Source of the DNA: Sphingobacterium shayense
GTDB lineage: Bacteria > Bacteroidota > Bacteroidia > Sphingobacteriales > Sphingobacteriaceae
Direction of reading: 5' to 3'
DNA: 38,187 nt
NCBI RefSeq assembly: GCF_013179575.1
Contig: NZ_JABMCQ010000021.1
Location: 1-38,187, forward strand
Shown: piece after piece, positions 17,304 to 26,142 of the stretch
How the letters are laid out: every line of letters starts with the position of its first letter
Numbering within the stretch: position 1 is the first letter of the stretch
Position numbers and translations under genes: made by a program
The notes under the pieces: generated by a model
What the model was told of the DNA's origin: nothing
Database searches by the model: none
The model's input: only the letters and a program-made list of their open reading frames with translations

Positions 17304-18202
17304 TCGATTTTGATTTGCACGAAACGAAATACGTAGATAATGATCAGACCAAACTAGGTCGCATCAACTACACTATTACATATCGTAGTGAAAAAAAAGA
17401 AATTCCGAATGCTTGCAAAAAACAGTGGTTCATAGTGGCTATAACGGCTTGAATAACAATTCATTTCGGAAATGATGAAAAACATCCGGCCAATCTTTAA
17501 CATATAGAGTGTTAAAGGCTTGAAATACATCGTTTGTCAATAAGAAAAAATTAGCGTAGATTTAAAATGACTAAAAATTAAAACCGATCGCTGAATTTCA
17601 ACTAGAGGCAATGAGTCGTCATGTCTATATAGTTAAAGAAGGTGGCCGGGACAGACAAGTGCAGGGATTTAACATAGGATTTTACTAAGCGAACGGATTT
17701 TTTATATCGCCTAATTCGGTGATCTCACTAGATTTCTGTCCTTACGTCTGTTTCTTTTTACCCTCCTATTCTGGATGGCACGGTACGTTCTTTATTAATG
17801 TTTTACGAGAAAATCGACGACCCCAATTAATAATTAAGCCATTGAGTTTCTTCATTAATAATGCTAGTCGTTTCATACTCTTGTTTAGTTATGACACGAT
17901 GTAACTCGAGAAACTACAAAGAGAGCTAATTGGTTTTGTAAAAACCAATAGGACGAACTCCATAGCTTCGCTCGTGGTACCGTCAAGAACCTGTTAACCG
18001 AAGTTAACCGCTACGAAGACTGACATGAAGCCCGCCCCATTGAATATTTGCAAATATACAAAACTCAATGGAAAGCGAACTCCGAGCCAACTTACGTAGC
18101 AAAAAATTGACGGTTTTCGAGCGTAAGTGACATCATTATGGACTGGCTTTTTTACCATTCCTTATAGTCGCTATTATTATACAAACAAAATTATTTAAAA
18201 TA
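17304..18202. other. 900-bp intergenic region with short palindromes, no convincing gene
   Basis: It holds the promoter side of the TlpA-SusC-SusD operon (minus) and the upstream side of the HTH regulator (plus). The only open frames are short and have no coding character. Structure seen: a 9-bp hairpin at 17929-17949, a tandem GTTAACCG direct repeat at about 17993-18010, the nested palindrome at 18037-18071, and an ACTTACG/CGTAAGT inverted pair at 18090-18096 and 18122-18128. It marks the border between the uptake locus and the AT-rich defence island. Confidence 0.6.
18037..18071. repeat. Nested palindrome
   Basis: The outer arms CCATTGA (18037-18043) and TCAATGG (18065-18071) flank a perfect 14-bp palindrome, ATATTTGCAAATAT (18044-18057). 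It may be an operator or a remnant of a mobile-element end. No function is assigned. Confidence 0.5.
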
Positions 18203-18255
18203 AATGACTTTCGCAAATAAAAAGATCAAAAGTCATTAAAATAAGTCAAAATGAC
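18203..18255 (+). promoter_or_regulatory. Operator-like repeats (TGACTT/AAGTCA) over the HTH gene start
   Basis: AATGACTTT (18203-18211) and AAAGTCATT (18229-18237) form a perfect inverted repeat. A further AAGTCA at 18243-18248 pairs with the TGAC at 18252-18255 inside the start of the HTH gene (GTCAAAATGAC). Multiple copies of the same half site directly before and over the ATG suggest binding by the encoded protein, i.e. autoregulation. The half sites recall the GACT/AGTC boxes of restriction controller proteins, but the spacing differs. Confidence 0.55.
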
Positions 18256-18736
18256 AACATTACTAGGCAAATATTTAGATGATAAAGGTGTTGTAAAATC
18301 AAAGGTCGGACAATTAGCCAGAATTAAGAAACCCCGTCTGAACGATTTATGTAATAAAGAAACAGCAAAACTTTCCCCCGAAGAGTTCTATAGGATAATT
18401 TTGGCTATCATAGAATTAACTAACGCTGATGATAGCGAGTTTGAAAATGCTATAAACAATATTTTTCCAGAAAGAATTAAAACTAATCTTCTGGAGAGCA
18501 GTTCTCAATTGCCAAACGAGATACAATTTTTAAAAAAATATATGCTAAAGCAGAGTGACGTTGAAAATATGATCGGAATGGCGGAGGGGAAAATAAGCAG
18601 ACTCGCGAGTAAAAAGGTTAAAGATTTACTAGCAATTGAAATTATTCGATTTATTGAGGGTATGGGACTCGAGGTATCTAACACGTTCAGAGAAATATAC
18701 AAAGAAATCAAATTAGACGCGAACGGCACGACTTAG
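18251..18736 (+). CDS. HTH (XRE-like) regulator, putative controller of the defence island
   Basis: A 161-residue protein that appears to hold two related helix-turn-helix units. The first is at about residues 15-50 (KSKVGQLARIKKPRLNDLCN, LSPEEFYRIILAI). The second is at about 93-135 (MLKQSDVENMIGMAEGKISR, LLAIEIIRFIEGMG). Both have the shape 'helix - short turn - helix - KLS/KVKDL - long helix' seen in XRE proteins. It is the first gene of the AT-rich defence island and is preceded by repeated half sites overlapping its start. This fits a controller of the downstream DUF262-HEPN and restriction genes. I cannot place it in a named family. Confidence 0.6.
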   Translation: MTTLLGKYLDDKGVVKSKVGQLARIKKPRLNDLCNKETAKLSPEEFYRIILAIIELTNADDSEFENAINNIFPERIKTNLLESSSQLPNEIQFLKKYMLKQSDVENMIGMAEGKISRLASKKVKDLLAIEIIRFIEGMGLEVSNTFREIYKEIKLDANGTT

Positions 18737-18911
18737 AGACAGTATAAAGAAAACAAAGTTAACGTATACTCATACTATTTCGTTGCATGCAACGATAGAA
18801 TTCTGATCTGAATACAATGTCTCCTGTAATCTAGCTATCAAAATTATATGTTTAAAGGCCACGCGTCATAAGAAGGTTATTAAACTAAGAACTATTCTAA
18901 CAAAAAAATAT

Positions 18912-20048
18912 ATGGAGGAGGAAGTAAAAAACATCGTCAATATTGAGCAAGTTGACACAGATGATTTAGAGATATCAAACGATGATTTGTTCAATATTAC
19001 ATCGTGGGGAGCGGACATGTCTTTCCGAGAATTAATAAGTATGTATGAGGACGACGAACTTTTGAAACCGGAGCTCCAAAGAAAGTATGTTTGGGATAAA
19101 CCAGAAGCAAGTCGCTTCATTGAATCGATATTACTTGGATTACCAATTCCTTCTATTTTCCTTGCAAACACACCTGATAACAATAAGTTGATCATCGACG
19201 GATATCAAAGAATAATGACAGTTTATGATTTCGTCAAAAAGGGTGTTTTTTCAAAAGACGGGAAAGCATTCAAATTAACAAATACTGATAAAATAAACTA
19301 TCGATGGAGAGGAAAATCGTTTAATGAACTTTCTGAATTCGAACAAAAAAAAATTAGACAGACTACTATACACGCCATCATTTTCGAACAGAAACAACCA
19401 AAAGACAGTGATTCCAGCTTATTTCAGATCTTTGAAAGAATAAATACAAGTGGAAAGGTGCTAAAGCCGCAAGAAATCCGAAATTGCGTATATCAGGGAA
19501 AGTTAAATACGTTACTATTTCAATTAAACCAATATTATAATTGGCGGAATCTTTATGGAACAGAACTCGAAGATCCAAGAATGCTTGATCTAGAGTTTAT
19601 TCTACGTTTTTTTGCTCTAGGGGGGCAGGATCTAAGAAAGCAGGACAAAGGACAAATTTCGCTAAAAGGATACCTAAATAGCTTTATGGGAGAAAAGGAA
19701 CATAATCAGGAAGCCTTTATTAACAAGAAAAGGTCGGAATTTATACAAGTGATAGAATTCCTTCATCGACACATCGGAAATAATGTGTTTAGAAATATTT
19801 CTCCAGAAGGGCATTATCAGTCGCGTTTTAATCCTACTATTTTTGACTCTATTTCTATAGCGACCAATTTTGCAATTGAAAAATTGGCTGGCGATATACC
19901 TACCTTAGGTCTACAAAAAAAACATATATCGCTTTTAAACAACGATAAATATAAGGAATATTCAACATCGAGAACCACTAATATTGACCATATCAATGGG
20001 AGAATAAGAATAGCTTGTAGAATATTATTCGATTTAGACTATGAATAA
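18912..20048 (+). CDS. DUF262 (GmrSD N-terminal-like) nuclease/NTPase protein
   Basis: A 378-residue protein with the DUF262 domain at about residues 35-230. Signatures are LKPELQRKYVWDKPEASRFIESILLG and LPIPSIFLAN, followed by IIDGYQRIMTV (residues 94-104), which is a variant of the usual DGQQRLTT motif. DUF262 domains are ParB/Srx-like folds that hydrolyse nucleotides in GmrSD-type modification-dependent restriction. The usual second partner (DUF1524, HNH nuclease) is absent; the C-terminal part ends TTNIDHINGRIRIACRILFD and lacks a clear HNH. The next gene, a HEPN protein, overlaps it by 8 bp and is the likely partner. This suggests a DUF262-HEPN defence module. Confidence 0.87.
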   Translation: MEEEVKNIVNIEQVDTDDLEISNDDLFNITSWGADMSFRELISMYEDDELLKPELQRKYVWDKPEASRFIESILLGLPIPSIFLANTPDNNKLIIDGYQRIMTVYDFVKKGVFSKDGKAFKLTNTDKINYRWRGKSFNELSEFEQKKIRQTTIHAIIFEQKQPKDSDSSLFQIFERINTSGKVLKPQEIRNCVYQGKLNTLLFQLNQYYNWRNLYGTELEDPRMLDLEFILRFFALGGQDLRKQDKGQISLKGYLNSFMGEKEHNQEAFINKKRSEFIQVIEFLHRHIGNNVFRNISPEGHYQSRFNPTIFDSISIATNFAIEKLAGDIPTLGLQKKHISLLNNDKYKEYSTSRTTNIDHINGRIRIACRILFDLDYE

Positions 20049-20532
20049 CAGGAACGTTCAATCTCTTATAAATGAATGCGATAGCGATTTTGAACGAATC
20101 GAACGAATTATTGAAGTCCTAACGAATACCAACCCGGCTGTTCCTTTTCTTACAAAATATGCGATTATAAAAGCATGTGGGACACTAGAGCAAGCGTTCA
20201 AAACTTTAATATCCGATTTCGGTTGTGCAGGTCAAAGCTCGCAAATAAAAAGATTTGTAAACATCTCATTTAGGGAGAGTTCGATTAACCCGAATCTCAA
20301 CAACATTTACAGTTCATTAAGTAAATTCGATAACCAATGGAACGATGACTTTAAACGTTATTTGCATTCCGATACCGATTGCACAAGAATAAAAACTTCT
20401 ATAAAATCCTTAAATAATGCTAGAAACCAATTTGCGCACGGCGGGAACCCTACTGTTACTTTCAGTGACGTCAAAGACTATTTTGACGACGCAAAAAAAA
20501 TAATTAGTTATTTAGAAAAGTGCCTAGTTTAG
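20041..20532 (+). CDS. HEPN-domain protein, likely RNase partner of DUF262
   Basis: A 163-residue all-helical protein with the HEPN ribonuclease motif R128-N-Q-F-A-H133 in NARNQFAHGG (R-x4-H). Size and layout fit the MAE_28990/RiboL-PSP HEPN type. HEPN proteins often act as toxins or effectors that cut RNA during phage infection. Start and stop overlap the DUF262 gene by 8 bp, indicating translational coupling and a joint function. The pairing with DUF262 has been seen in defence islands; the exact mechanism is not known to me. Confidence 0.82.
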   Translation: MNNRNVQSLINECDSDFERIERIIEVLTNTNPAVPFLTKYAIIKACGTLEQAFKTLISDFGCAGQSSQIKRFVNISFRESSINPNLNNIYSSLSKFDNQWNDDFKRYLHSDTDCTRIKTSIKSLNNARNQFAHGGNPTVTFSDVKDYFDDAKKIISYLEKCLV

Positions 20533-20652
20533 ATAAGGTTCCAAATAAACTAAATCACGACTTAACCATGAAACATAAATCAACTATAATGAATACTCGT
20601 CAACACAACTACGAAAAGTTGTTTCAAAGTAATAAGGTGCTATATGATCAGT

Positions 20653-21018
20653 TTATAATTTTGTCAGTAAAATGTCGGTCGGACTTGTAAACTTGATTTC
20701 GACCATATCATCAACGTTTGCTCTTATTGAAACGATGTATCCTGCTTTACTTGCTCCTTGCGCAAGCAGAAGAACATTTACCAAAAATCCATCTGTCGAA
20801 CTACATCTATAAAGGGGTTTTCTGGGGCCATTTGAATTGGTAATTTTCATTGCCTTCGCATACTTAGCAGGAATAGGTAAATACCCCTCGCAGAGATCGG
20901 CTAGCAGTATGTCGATAGCTCCCCAGCCTAAGCGGGATTGTTTTAGCGATACAATAAATGAGGCTCCAGTTTTTGGAATGTTTAAATATTTAAAGTTATT
21001 ATCAAAGTTTGGATTTTT
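20653..21018 (-). pseudogene. Startless coding fragment, unknown protein
   Basis: The minus strand stays open for 121 codons, from the stop at 21019-21021 down to 20653, with protein-like sequence such as FKYLNIPKTGASFIVSLKQS, GWGAIDILLADLCEGYLPI, LYRCSSTDGFLVNVLLLAQ and VSIRANVDDMVEIKF. No ATG, GTG or TTG occurs in the first two thirds of the frame; the only ATG (20850) would remove half of it. The upstream minus-strand sequence changes frame (SSRKIDCLKALKKS) and hits stops. I read it as the 3' end of a gene whose start was lost. An alternative is an unusual start (ATT) giving a complete small protein. It is inserted on the opposite strand between the DUF262-HEPN pair and the restriction operon. 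Confidence 0.5.
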
Positions 21019-21121
21019 TCAGGGCTTTCAAACAATCAATTTTACGAGATGATATAGATTTCTTAACTTAGATCAGAATCAGAGTCAATCAACTTGAATA
21101 GCTTTTGAAATCTACAAAATA

Positions 21122-22708
21122 ATGAATATAGAATTTGACCCCAACAATCGTAGAAGCTGGATGTTTCCAAGGAATATTCGTAAAATATACCCCTGGAAAT
21201 TGGCTCAGATATGTCAAATATTAGATCAATTAAGCCTTAACGATTGGAGCCAAGAAGCACAAAACGAATTTAGTCGCATGCTCACTTCGGGGAATCTCAA
21301 AGGTCAAAATGAAATTAGAGATCCGAAAAGTGGCGGCGCACGCACTTATATTTCCCAATTGGAAAGCCTTGGCTTATTATATAGGACAGATAAATCAATC
21401 AGATTTACGTTGGCAGGAAAGAGTCTAATAAACTTCGAAACACCGCTAAAAGTTTTACAGGTTCAATTGTTGAATTATCAATATCCAAGTGTGTATAGTA
21501 GCGGGAGAAATGTAAGAATTCATCCTGGTCTAAAAATTAAGCCTTTTGTTTTTGTTTTAAAGATGCTTAAGGATTCACACATAAATTACCTTACTGTTGA
21601 AGAATTAGTATTTTTTGTCCTGTATGGACATAATTTGAATTGTGGGCGGCGTATATTAGATAAAATTGACAGTTATCGCACCGCTTTGGGATCCCGGGCT
21701 AATCTTCTAAAGTTCATAGACGACCCTGAAAAAGATTTATATACACCGAAAGCTTCAGACAAATCCAATTTCACTAAGTTACTTGACGAGGCATTGAATG
21801 TAGCCAATACTTTTAAAAATTATCTCGTCTGCTCCAGTTTAGTTTATGAAATGCCCGGCAGTAAGCACATTGTAATGAGTAATGAATTTAGCGAAATTAT
21901 AAAAGCTGGGATAGCCGATGCGAATAATTTCATTCCTTATTCTAGTGGACTAGCTGAAAATTTCACGAGAACTTACGGCGCGTGGGATCGTAAAAAGGAC
22001 ACATCCCCTACTATAGAACGAAAAAAGCTTACCAAGGGAGAAGCGATAATTTCCTCACAGTTTTACGAACACATCGGAAACAATATAATGCTTGATGATG
22101 CTGAAGAATTTATTAAAAAAATGCGAACTGACTTCGGATTTACTCGAGAACAGACTCTGGGGGTAATTTCGCCCCTCCTACCAAAATCGTTAACTTTTTT
22201 TGAAAGCAAATATCTTGAATTGGCTAAGGGAGGTGTTGCAACCGCTAGGGCATTTGAAAAGGCTACTGTTGAGTTATTTGAAAAGCGGTTAGGAATAAAA
22301 GCTTTACACACAGGAAACAGGTATAAAAATGGTGTTGGTGGATATTCTGACATTATTCTCAGCAATTTTAAAACGAACGAATGTGCAATCGCAGACACGA
22401 AAGCATCGAGTTTTTATACCCTACCCTCAGCTGACTATGCAAAAATGATCAGTAACTACATACCTAATTACAAGCTTATTGAAGAGGTAAAGGATGCTAG
22501 GCTAGGATTCATTTTATATATTACAGGGGAATTAGGGGGAGAAATACAAACAAAATTACTTACTTTGTATAAGGATAGTGGATATCCTGTTTCCGCAATA
22601 AACGCGAAAACTTTAATAGAAGTCGCGCAGTTAAATGATGTCCAAACAAGAGAAATTTGGGACGTTTTTAAATACACAAAGGTGCTACACATATCAGATT
22701 TTCAATAA
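21122..22708 (+). CDS. AlwI-like type II restriction endonuclease
   Basis: A 528-residue nuclease. The N-terminus (MFPRNIRKIYPWKLAQICQI, then a winged-helix-like TYISQLESLGLLYRTD) matches the start of AlwI-family enzymes, which cut outside GGATC-type sites. The PD-(D/E)XK core is near the C-terminus: helix ARAFEKATVELFEKRLGI (about 375-392), D410 in GGYSDIIL and D425-x-K427 in CAIADTKASS. The length is normal for the family. It is followed after one base by the methyltransferase gene, in the same operon. AlwI itself is protected by adenine methylation, whereas here the only methylase is a cytosine-C5 enzyme, so the recognition site cannot be inferred. Confidence 0.8.
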   Translation: MNIEFDPNNRRSWMFPRNIRKIYPWKLAQICQILDQLSLNDWSQEAQNEFSRMLTSGNLKGQNEIRDPKSGGARTYISQLESLGLLYRTDKSIRFTLAGKSLINFETPLKVLQVQLLNYQYPSVYSSGRNVRIHPGLKIKPFVFVLKMLKDSHINYLTVEELVFFVLYGHNLNCGRRILDKIDSYRTALGSRANLLKFIDDPEKDLYTPKASDKSNFTKLLDEALNVANTFKNYLVCSSLVYEMPGSKHIVMSNEFSEIIKAGIADANNFIPYSSGLAENFTRTYGAWDRKKDTSPTIERKKLTKGEAIISSQFYEHIGNNIMLDDAEEFIKKMRTDFGFTREQTLGVISPLLPKSLTFFESKYLELAKGGVATARAFEKATVELFEKRLGIKALHTGNRYKNGVGGYSDIILSNFKTNECAIADTKASSFYTLPSADYAKMISNYIPNYKLIEEVKDARLGFILYITGELGGEIQTKLLTLYKDSGYPVSAINAKTLIEVAQLNDVQTREIWDVFKYTKVLHISDFQ

Positions 22709-22709
22709 T

Positions 22710-23804
22710 ATGGCAATTTTTAGATTAGGGGAGTTATTCTCTGGACCAGGCGGAATTGCCTCGGGCGCAATGCGCGCATCGGTGAATAATGGAGTAGAAG
22801 AATTCAGTATTTCCCATCAGTGGGCAAACGATTTTGATAAGGATACATGCGCTACGTACAAACACAATATCTGCCCCACATCGAGAGATTCGGTTATATG
22901 TAAGGACGTTAGAAAATTGGATATAACAACACTGTCCGATATTGACGCTCTTGCCTTCGGTTTTCCGTGTAATGATTTTAGTATAGTGGGGGAACAAAAA
23001 GGTATAGATGGAGTATACGGACCATTGTACTCATATGGCGTAAATGTTCTAAGAAAACTTCAACCTCAATGGTTTTTAGCGGAGAATGTCGGAGGCCTTA
23101 AAAACTCAAACGATGGCTATGCGTTTAAAACTATAATTAGCGAACTGGAAAATGCAGGATATACAGTTGTCCCTCATCTTTATAAATTTGAACAGTACGG
23201 AATTCCTCAAGCTCGCCATCGGATTATTATCATCGGAATCAGAAATGATATAAATATTAGATTTAGAGTCCCTATAATTCCTGATAGTAAAATAGTGACT
23301 TCTCGTGAGGCTATACTTTATCCGCCCATTCCCGTTAATGCGCTTAATAACGAACGAACTAGACAATCGGAAACGGTTATTGAACGTCTCAAATATATCA
23401 AACCGGGCGAAAATGCGTTTACTGCTTCAATGCCTGATTACCTTAGATTAAATGTCAAAGGAGCGAAAATCAGTCAAATATATAAAAGACTTGATCCTAA
23501 CAAACCAGCTTATACGGTAACTGGTAGCGGCGGCGGCGGTACTCATATCTACCACTGGGAAGAAAACAGAGCATTAACGAACCGCGAACGCGCGCGACTC
23601 CAGACGTTTCCGGATGATTTTGAATTTCTCGGATCGAAAGAAAGCGTAAGGAAACAGATAGGAATGGCAGTCCCACCTCAAGGAGCAAAAATTATCGTAG
23701 AAGCGGTGCTAAAATCTTTTGCGGGTATTGAGTACCCATTTGTTGAGCCAAACATAAGACTAGCTGATCAGTTAGTATTGACGCCAGAAGCTGTAGAAAT
23801 TTGA
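22710..23804 (+). CDS. DNA (cytosine-5) methyltransferase
   Basis: A 364-residue enzyme counted from the ATG at 22710, one base after the nuclease stop. The upstream extension to 22635 overlaps the nuclease and precedes motif I, so I rejected it. Motif I is ELFSGPGGIASGAM. The motif IV catalytic Cys is C87 in GFPCNDFS (PCN instead of the usual PCQ). Motif VI is ENV (125-127), motif VIII Q167-x-R-x-R171 in PQARHRIIIIG, and motif X is QIGMAVPPQGAKII. All are in the normal order. It methylates cytosine C5 within the host target and protects against one or both nucleases of the operon. The target recognition domain (about 190-290) is short and of unknown specificity. Confidence 0.94.
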   Translation: MAIFRLGELFSGPGGIASGAMRASVNNGVEEFSISHQWANDFDKDTCATYKHNICPTSRDSVICKDVRKLDITTLSDIDALAFGFPCNDFSIVGEQKGIDGVYGPLYSYGVNVLRKLQPQWFLAENVGGLKNSNDGYAFKTIISELENAGYTVVPHLYKFEQYGIPQARHRIIIIGIRNDINIRFRVPIIPDSKIVTSREAILYPPIPVNALNNERTRQSETVIERLKYIKPGENAFTASMPDYLRLNVKGAKISQIYKRLDPNKPAYTVTGSGGGGTHIYHWEENRALTNRERARLQTFPDDFEFLGSKESVRKQIGMAVPPQGAKIIVEAVLKSFAGIEYPFVEPNIRLADQLVLTPEAVEI

Positions 23805-23805
23805 G

Positions 23806-24768
23806 ATGATAACTGAGTTCAATGAAATTTTTGATCAAGTTTTAGTAGGTCCGATAAAAAATGGTGCTAATAAAATCCGAATTATTTCTGGATATGCTTC
23901 TGCAAATATGGTTGCTAGACACGCAGACTATATTAAAAATACTTTAAACAAAAAATTCGCTACCGAACTTATAATTGGTATGGGGCCTAAAGACGGCCTT
24001 GAATTAGCAAACCATAAATCCCTCATCCAACTACAAAATAGCTCAGATTTGAATTTTCGATGTAATTATATAATTAATTCACCTCCTGTACATTCAAAAA
24101 TTTATTTATGGACGAAAGATGATGAGCCCTTTAGTTGCTTCTCTGGATCTGCAAACTTCACACAAAATGCATTCAGTCCGTCTATGAGAGAAACGGTTTG
24201 CTCCATAGATCCAAAACTAGGCTTGGACTATTTTGATACCTTAAGGAATGAATCCATGAATTGCGCGGATGATCGTATCATAAATTACATTGATTTCTAC
24301 GAGCAGAAGCGAGTCCTATTAGATTTTAAAAAGGAGCCCGAGAGAGAAATAAAAACACGAACGTGTTTCGAAGAGAAGGTGACTCTTACTCTACTACACT
24401 CGGATAAAAACGAAGTACCCGCTAGGTCGGGACTTAATTGGGGTCAAAGACCAGGGAGAGAAAAAAATCAAGCGTATATCAATATACCAGCCAATATAGG
24501 GCGATCGGGCTTTTTTCCCGACATAAGGAATACATTCACTCTCCTTACTGACGACGACAAATATCTAATTTGTGTAAGAGCACAAGCGAATGGAAAAGGC
24601 TTGCACACCACTTTAAACAACTCCCTGATGGGCGAATACTTTCGCTATAGACTTGGTTTAAAAAATGGGCAATTTGTAACAATAGAACATCTAATACGCT
24701 ACGGTAGAACTGATGTAGATATTCATAAATTGGACGAAGAGACTTACTATTTAGATTTTTCTGTTTAG
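23806..24768 (+). CDS. PLD-type restriction endonuclease (NgoFVII/BfiI-like)
   Basis: A 320-residue protein starting one base after the methyltransferase stop. The N-terminal half is a phospholipase-D fold: KIRIISGYASANM at the first strand, then the single HKD half motif H96-S-K98 in PPVHSKIYLW with S113-G-S-A-N117 in FSGSANFTQNAF and E129. Such enzymes dimerise to build one active site and cut DNA without metal ions. The C-terminal half (from about residue 190, NWGQRPGREKNQAYINIPA onward) fits the B3-like DNA-recognition domain of NgoFVII/BfiI. It shares the cytosine methyltransferase with the AlwI-like nuclease, an unusual two-nuclease arrangement. Confidence 0.85.
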   Translation: MITEFNEIFDQVLVGPIKNGANKIRIISGYASANMVARHADYIKNTLNKKFATELIIGMGPKDGLELANHKSLIQLQNSSDLNFRCNYIINSPPVHSKIYLWTKDDEPFSCFSGSANFTQNAFSPSMRETVCSIDPKLGLDYFDTLRNESMNCADDRIINYIDFYEQKRVLLDFKKEPEREIKTRTCFEEKVTLTLLHSDKNEVPARSGLNWGQRPGREKNQAYINIPANIGRSGFFPDIRNTFTLLTDDDKYLICVRAQANGKGLHTTLNNSLMGEYFRYRLGLKNGQFVTIEHLIRYGRTDVDIHKLDEETYYLDFSV

Positions 24769-24952
24769 TTTCCTGAATATATAAAACTATATCATTCGAA
24801 TCGAAATATCGACAATCATCAAATAATGATTCAATTATACTGCTAAACGATGTCCTCTGGGCTCAAAAAACAAGATATCAACATGTCACAACTTTCACCA
24901 AGTACATACATAATTTACTATATTATTTCTGAGTAAAATTGAGTTACTAAAG

Positions 24953-25474
24953 CTAAACTTCTAGCAACACTTCCACCGGTCTAAGAATATCAAAATTTTT
25001 TAAGTGTCCCAAATACTCGTTTCGGAACATAGGTGATAGATTTAAATCACTGACACCGGTTATTAATTCTTCTCTAGTAGCATAGCCCAGCATTAATGTA
25101 TTACGAATCTCAATATTCACAAAAACAACGACTCCTATTTCATATGAACCTTTTGGAACCAAAGGATACGACTCAAAATCTGCAATTATAAGTTCGGTAG
25201 TCGCCCCTCCGATCGTTACAATAGGTTTATACCCCTTTTTCGATTCTTTCTCTTCCCATGATATTATCTTCTTTCCGATAAGCTTTTCCAGAGCGAGCTC
25301 AGCAAAAGATTTTGTTAAAAATGCATCGAGGTATTTCTGTCCCTCAAATCGATCTCTCAGCTTAGTCATGTTCGGGACATTAAGATGCTCTATCGCAATC
25401 TGTTGCAATCGCCTAAAATCATTATAATCTATTTTATATTTATTGCAGGGTCTACCTATTAATTCTCTTAACAT
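24953..25474 (-). CDS. Hypothetical protein, possible PD-(D/E)XK-like fold
   Basis: A 173-residue soluble protein converging on the restriction operon. The C-terminal half has the strand pattern ELIIADFESYPLVP, YEIGVVVFVNIEIRNTLMLG, YATREELI. This resembles the last part of small PD-(D/E)XK proteins in which a strand pair is followed by 'LGW-I-SREEL'. However, the expected D...(D/E)xK set is not evident, so any nuclease would be degenerate. An alternative is a capsule- or phage-derived protein of unknown role. No signal peptide. The start at 25474 (MLRELIGRP) is the only ATG before the conserved-looking part. Confidence 0.45.
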   Translation of the reverse strand: MLRELIGRPCNKYKIDYNDFRRLQQIAIEHLNVPNMTKLRDRFEGQKYLDAFLTKSFAELALEKLIGKKIISWEEKESKKGYKPIVTIGGATTELIIADFESYPLVPKGSYEIGVVVFVNIEIRNTLMLGYATREELITGVSDLNLSPMFRNEYLGHLKNFDILRPVEVLLEV

Positions 25475-25857
25475 AAAAATTTAGTAGCGTCTAAAAATAA
25501 ATTCTATCTATTAAAACTTCAAATTTGAAAATACAAAAATTTAAAGTAAATACACTGAATTAATATCTAACTTTCTTTAATGCTCCTGAGAATATGGACA
25601 CTATAAAAAGTGGATGGCGCCAATGCACGGCGTTACATATCTCAACTTCATATTAAATTTGAAATTATACTTAAGCTCGAGAGTAACATCAACTAAAATA
25701 TTCAATTAGCAGAAAGCATTTATTCTATGGTAACTATAAAAATTTGTCGTACTTGTTCTTTTTTCGTTTAATATGAACAAAAACTGGTTGATAGAAGTTT
25801 CTGTTCATCTGAAAATCCACAATTATACAATCTCCTTCTTTCATCTAAAATATCTTT
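25475..25857. other. Intergenic AT-rich stretch, nothing recognised
   Basis: No coding frame of note, no convincing hairpin terminator and no clear repeat. It separates the hypothetical gene from the IS3 remnant and is probably decayed element DNA. Confidence 0.5.
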
Positions 25858-26055
25858 TCAAATTACTTTTTCAGTAGACGTTAACTTTCTTGGATAACGC
25901 ATCCATCGCTTTTTGATTTCGCCGTTATAAGAATGCGCTCCTTCCGGCATTCGGAAATCTAAGCTGGCATGCGGACGTTGACTGTTATATATCCTGATGA
26001 TCTTGTCAATATTCTTGGAAGCATCTTTATGTGTTCTCAAGAACGGCATCATCAC
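25858..26055 (-). mobile_element. IS3-family transposase remnant (C-terminal end)
   Basis: The last about 65 residues of an IS3-type integrase-core transposase: KNIDKIIRIYNSQRPHASLD followed by MPEGAH, the standard ending of these enzymes. The catalytic DDE residues and the OrfA part are missing, and no inverted repeats are recognisable. It marks an old insertion next to the broken nuclease gene. Confidence 0.75.
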
Positions 26056-26142
26056 TCCGAAATTTCACCATCAAGTTATTAGGGAGGTGTTAGTCAAGCC
26101 ACATCTTTCAAAGCCAATTCGCCCTACTATCGATTAATATCT

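Noticed and set aside
17719-17904. 61-aa plus-strand ORF in the large intergenic region
   Set aside because: It is isolated and has no coding character; its flanks are non-coding on both sides.
22635-22709. Upstream 25-residue extension of the cytosine methyltransferase
   Set aside because: It overlaps the nuclease gene; motif I sits right after the ATG at 22710, as normal.
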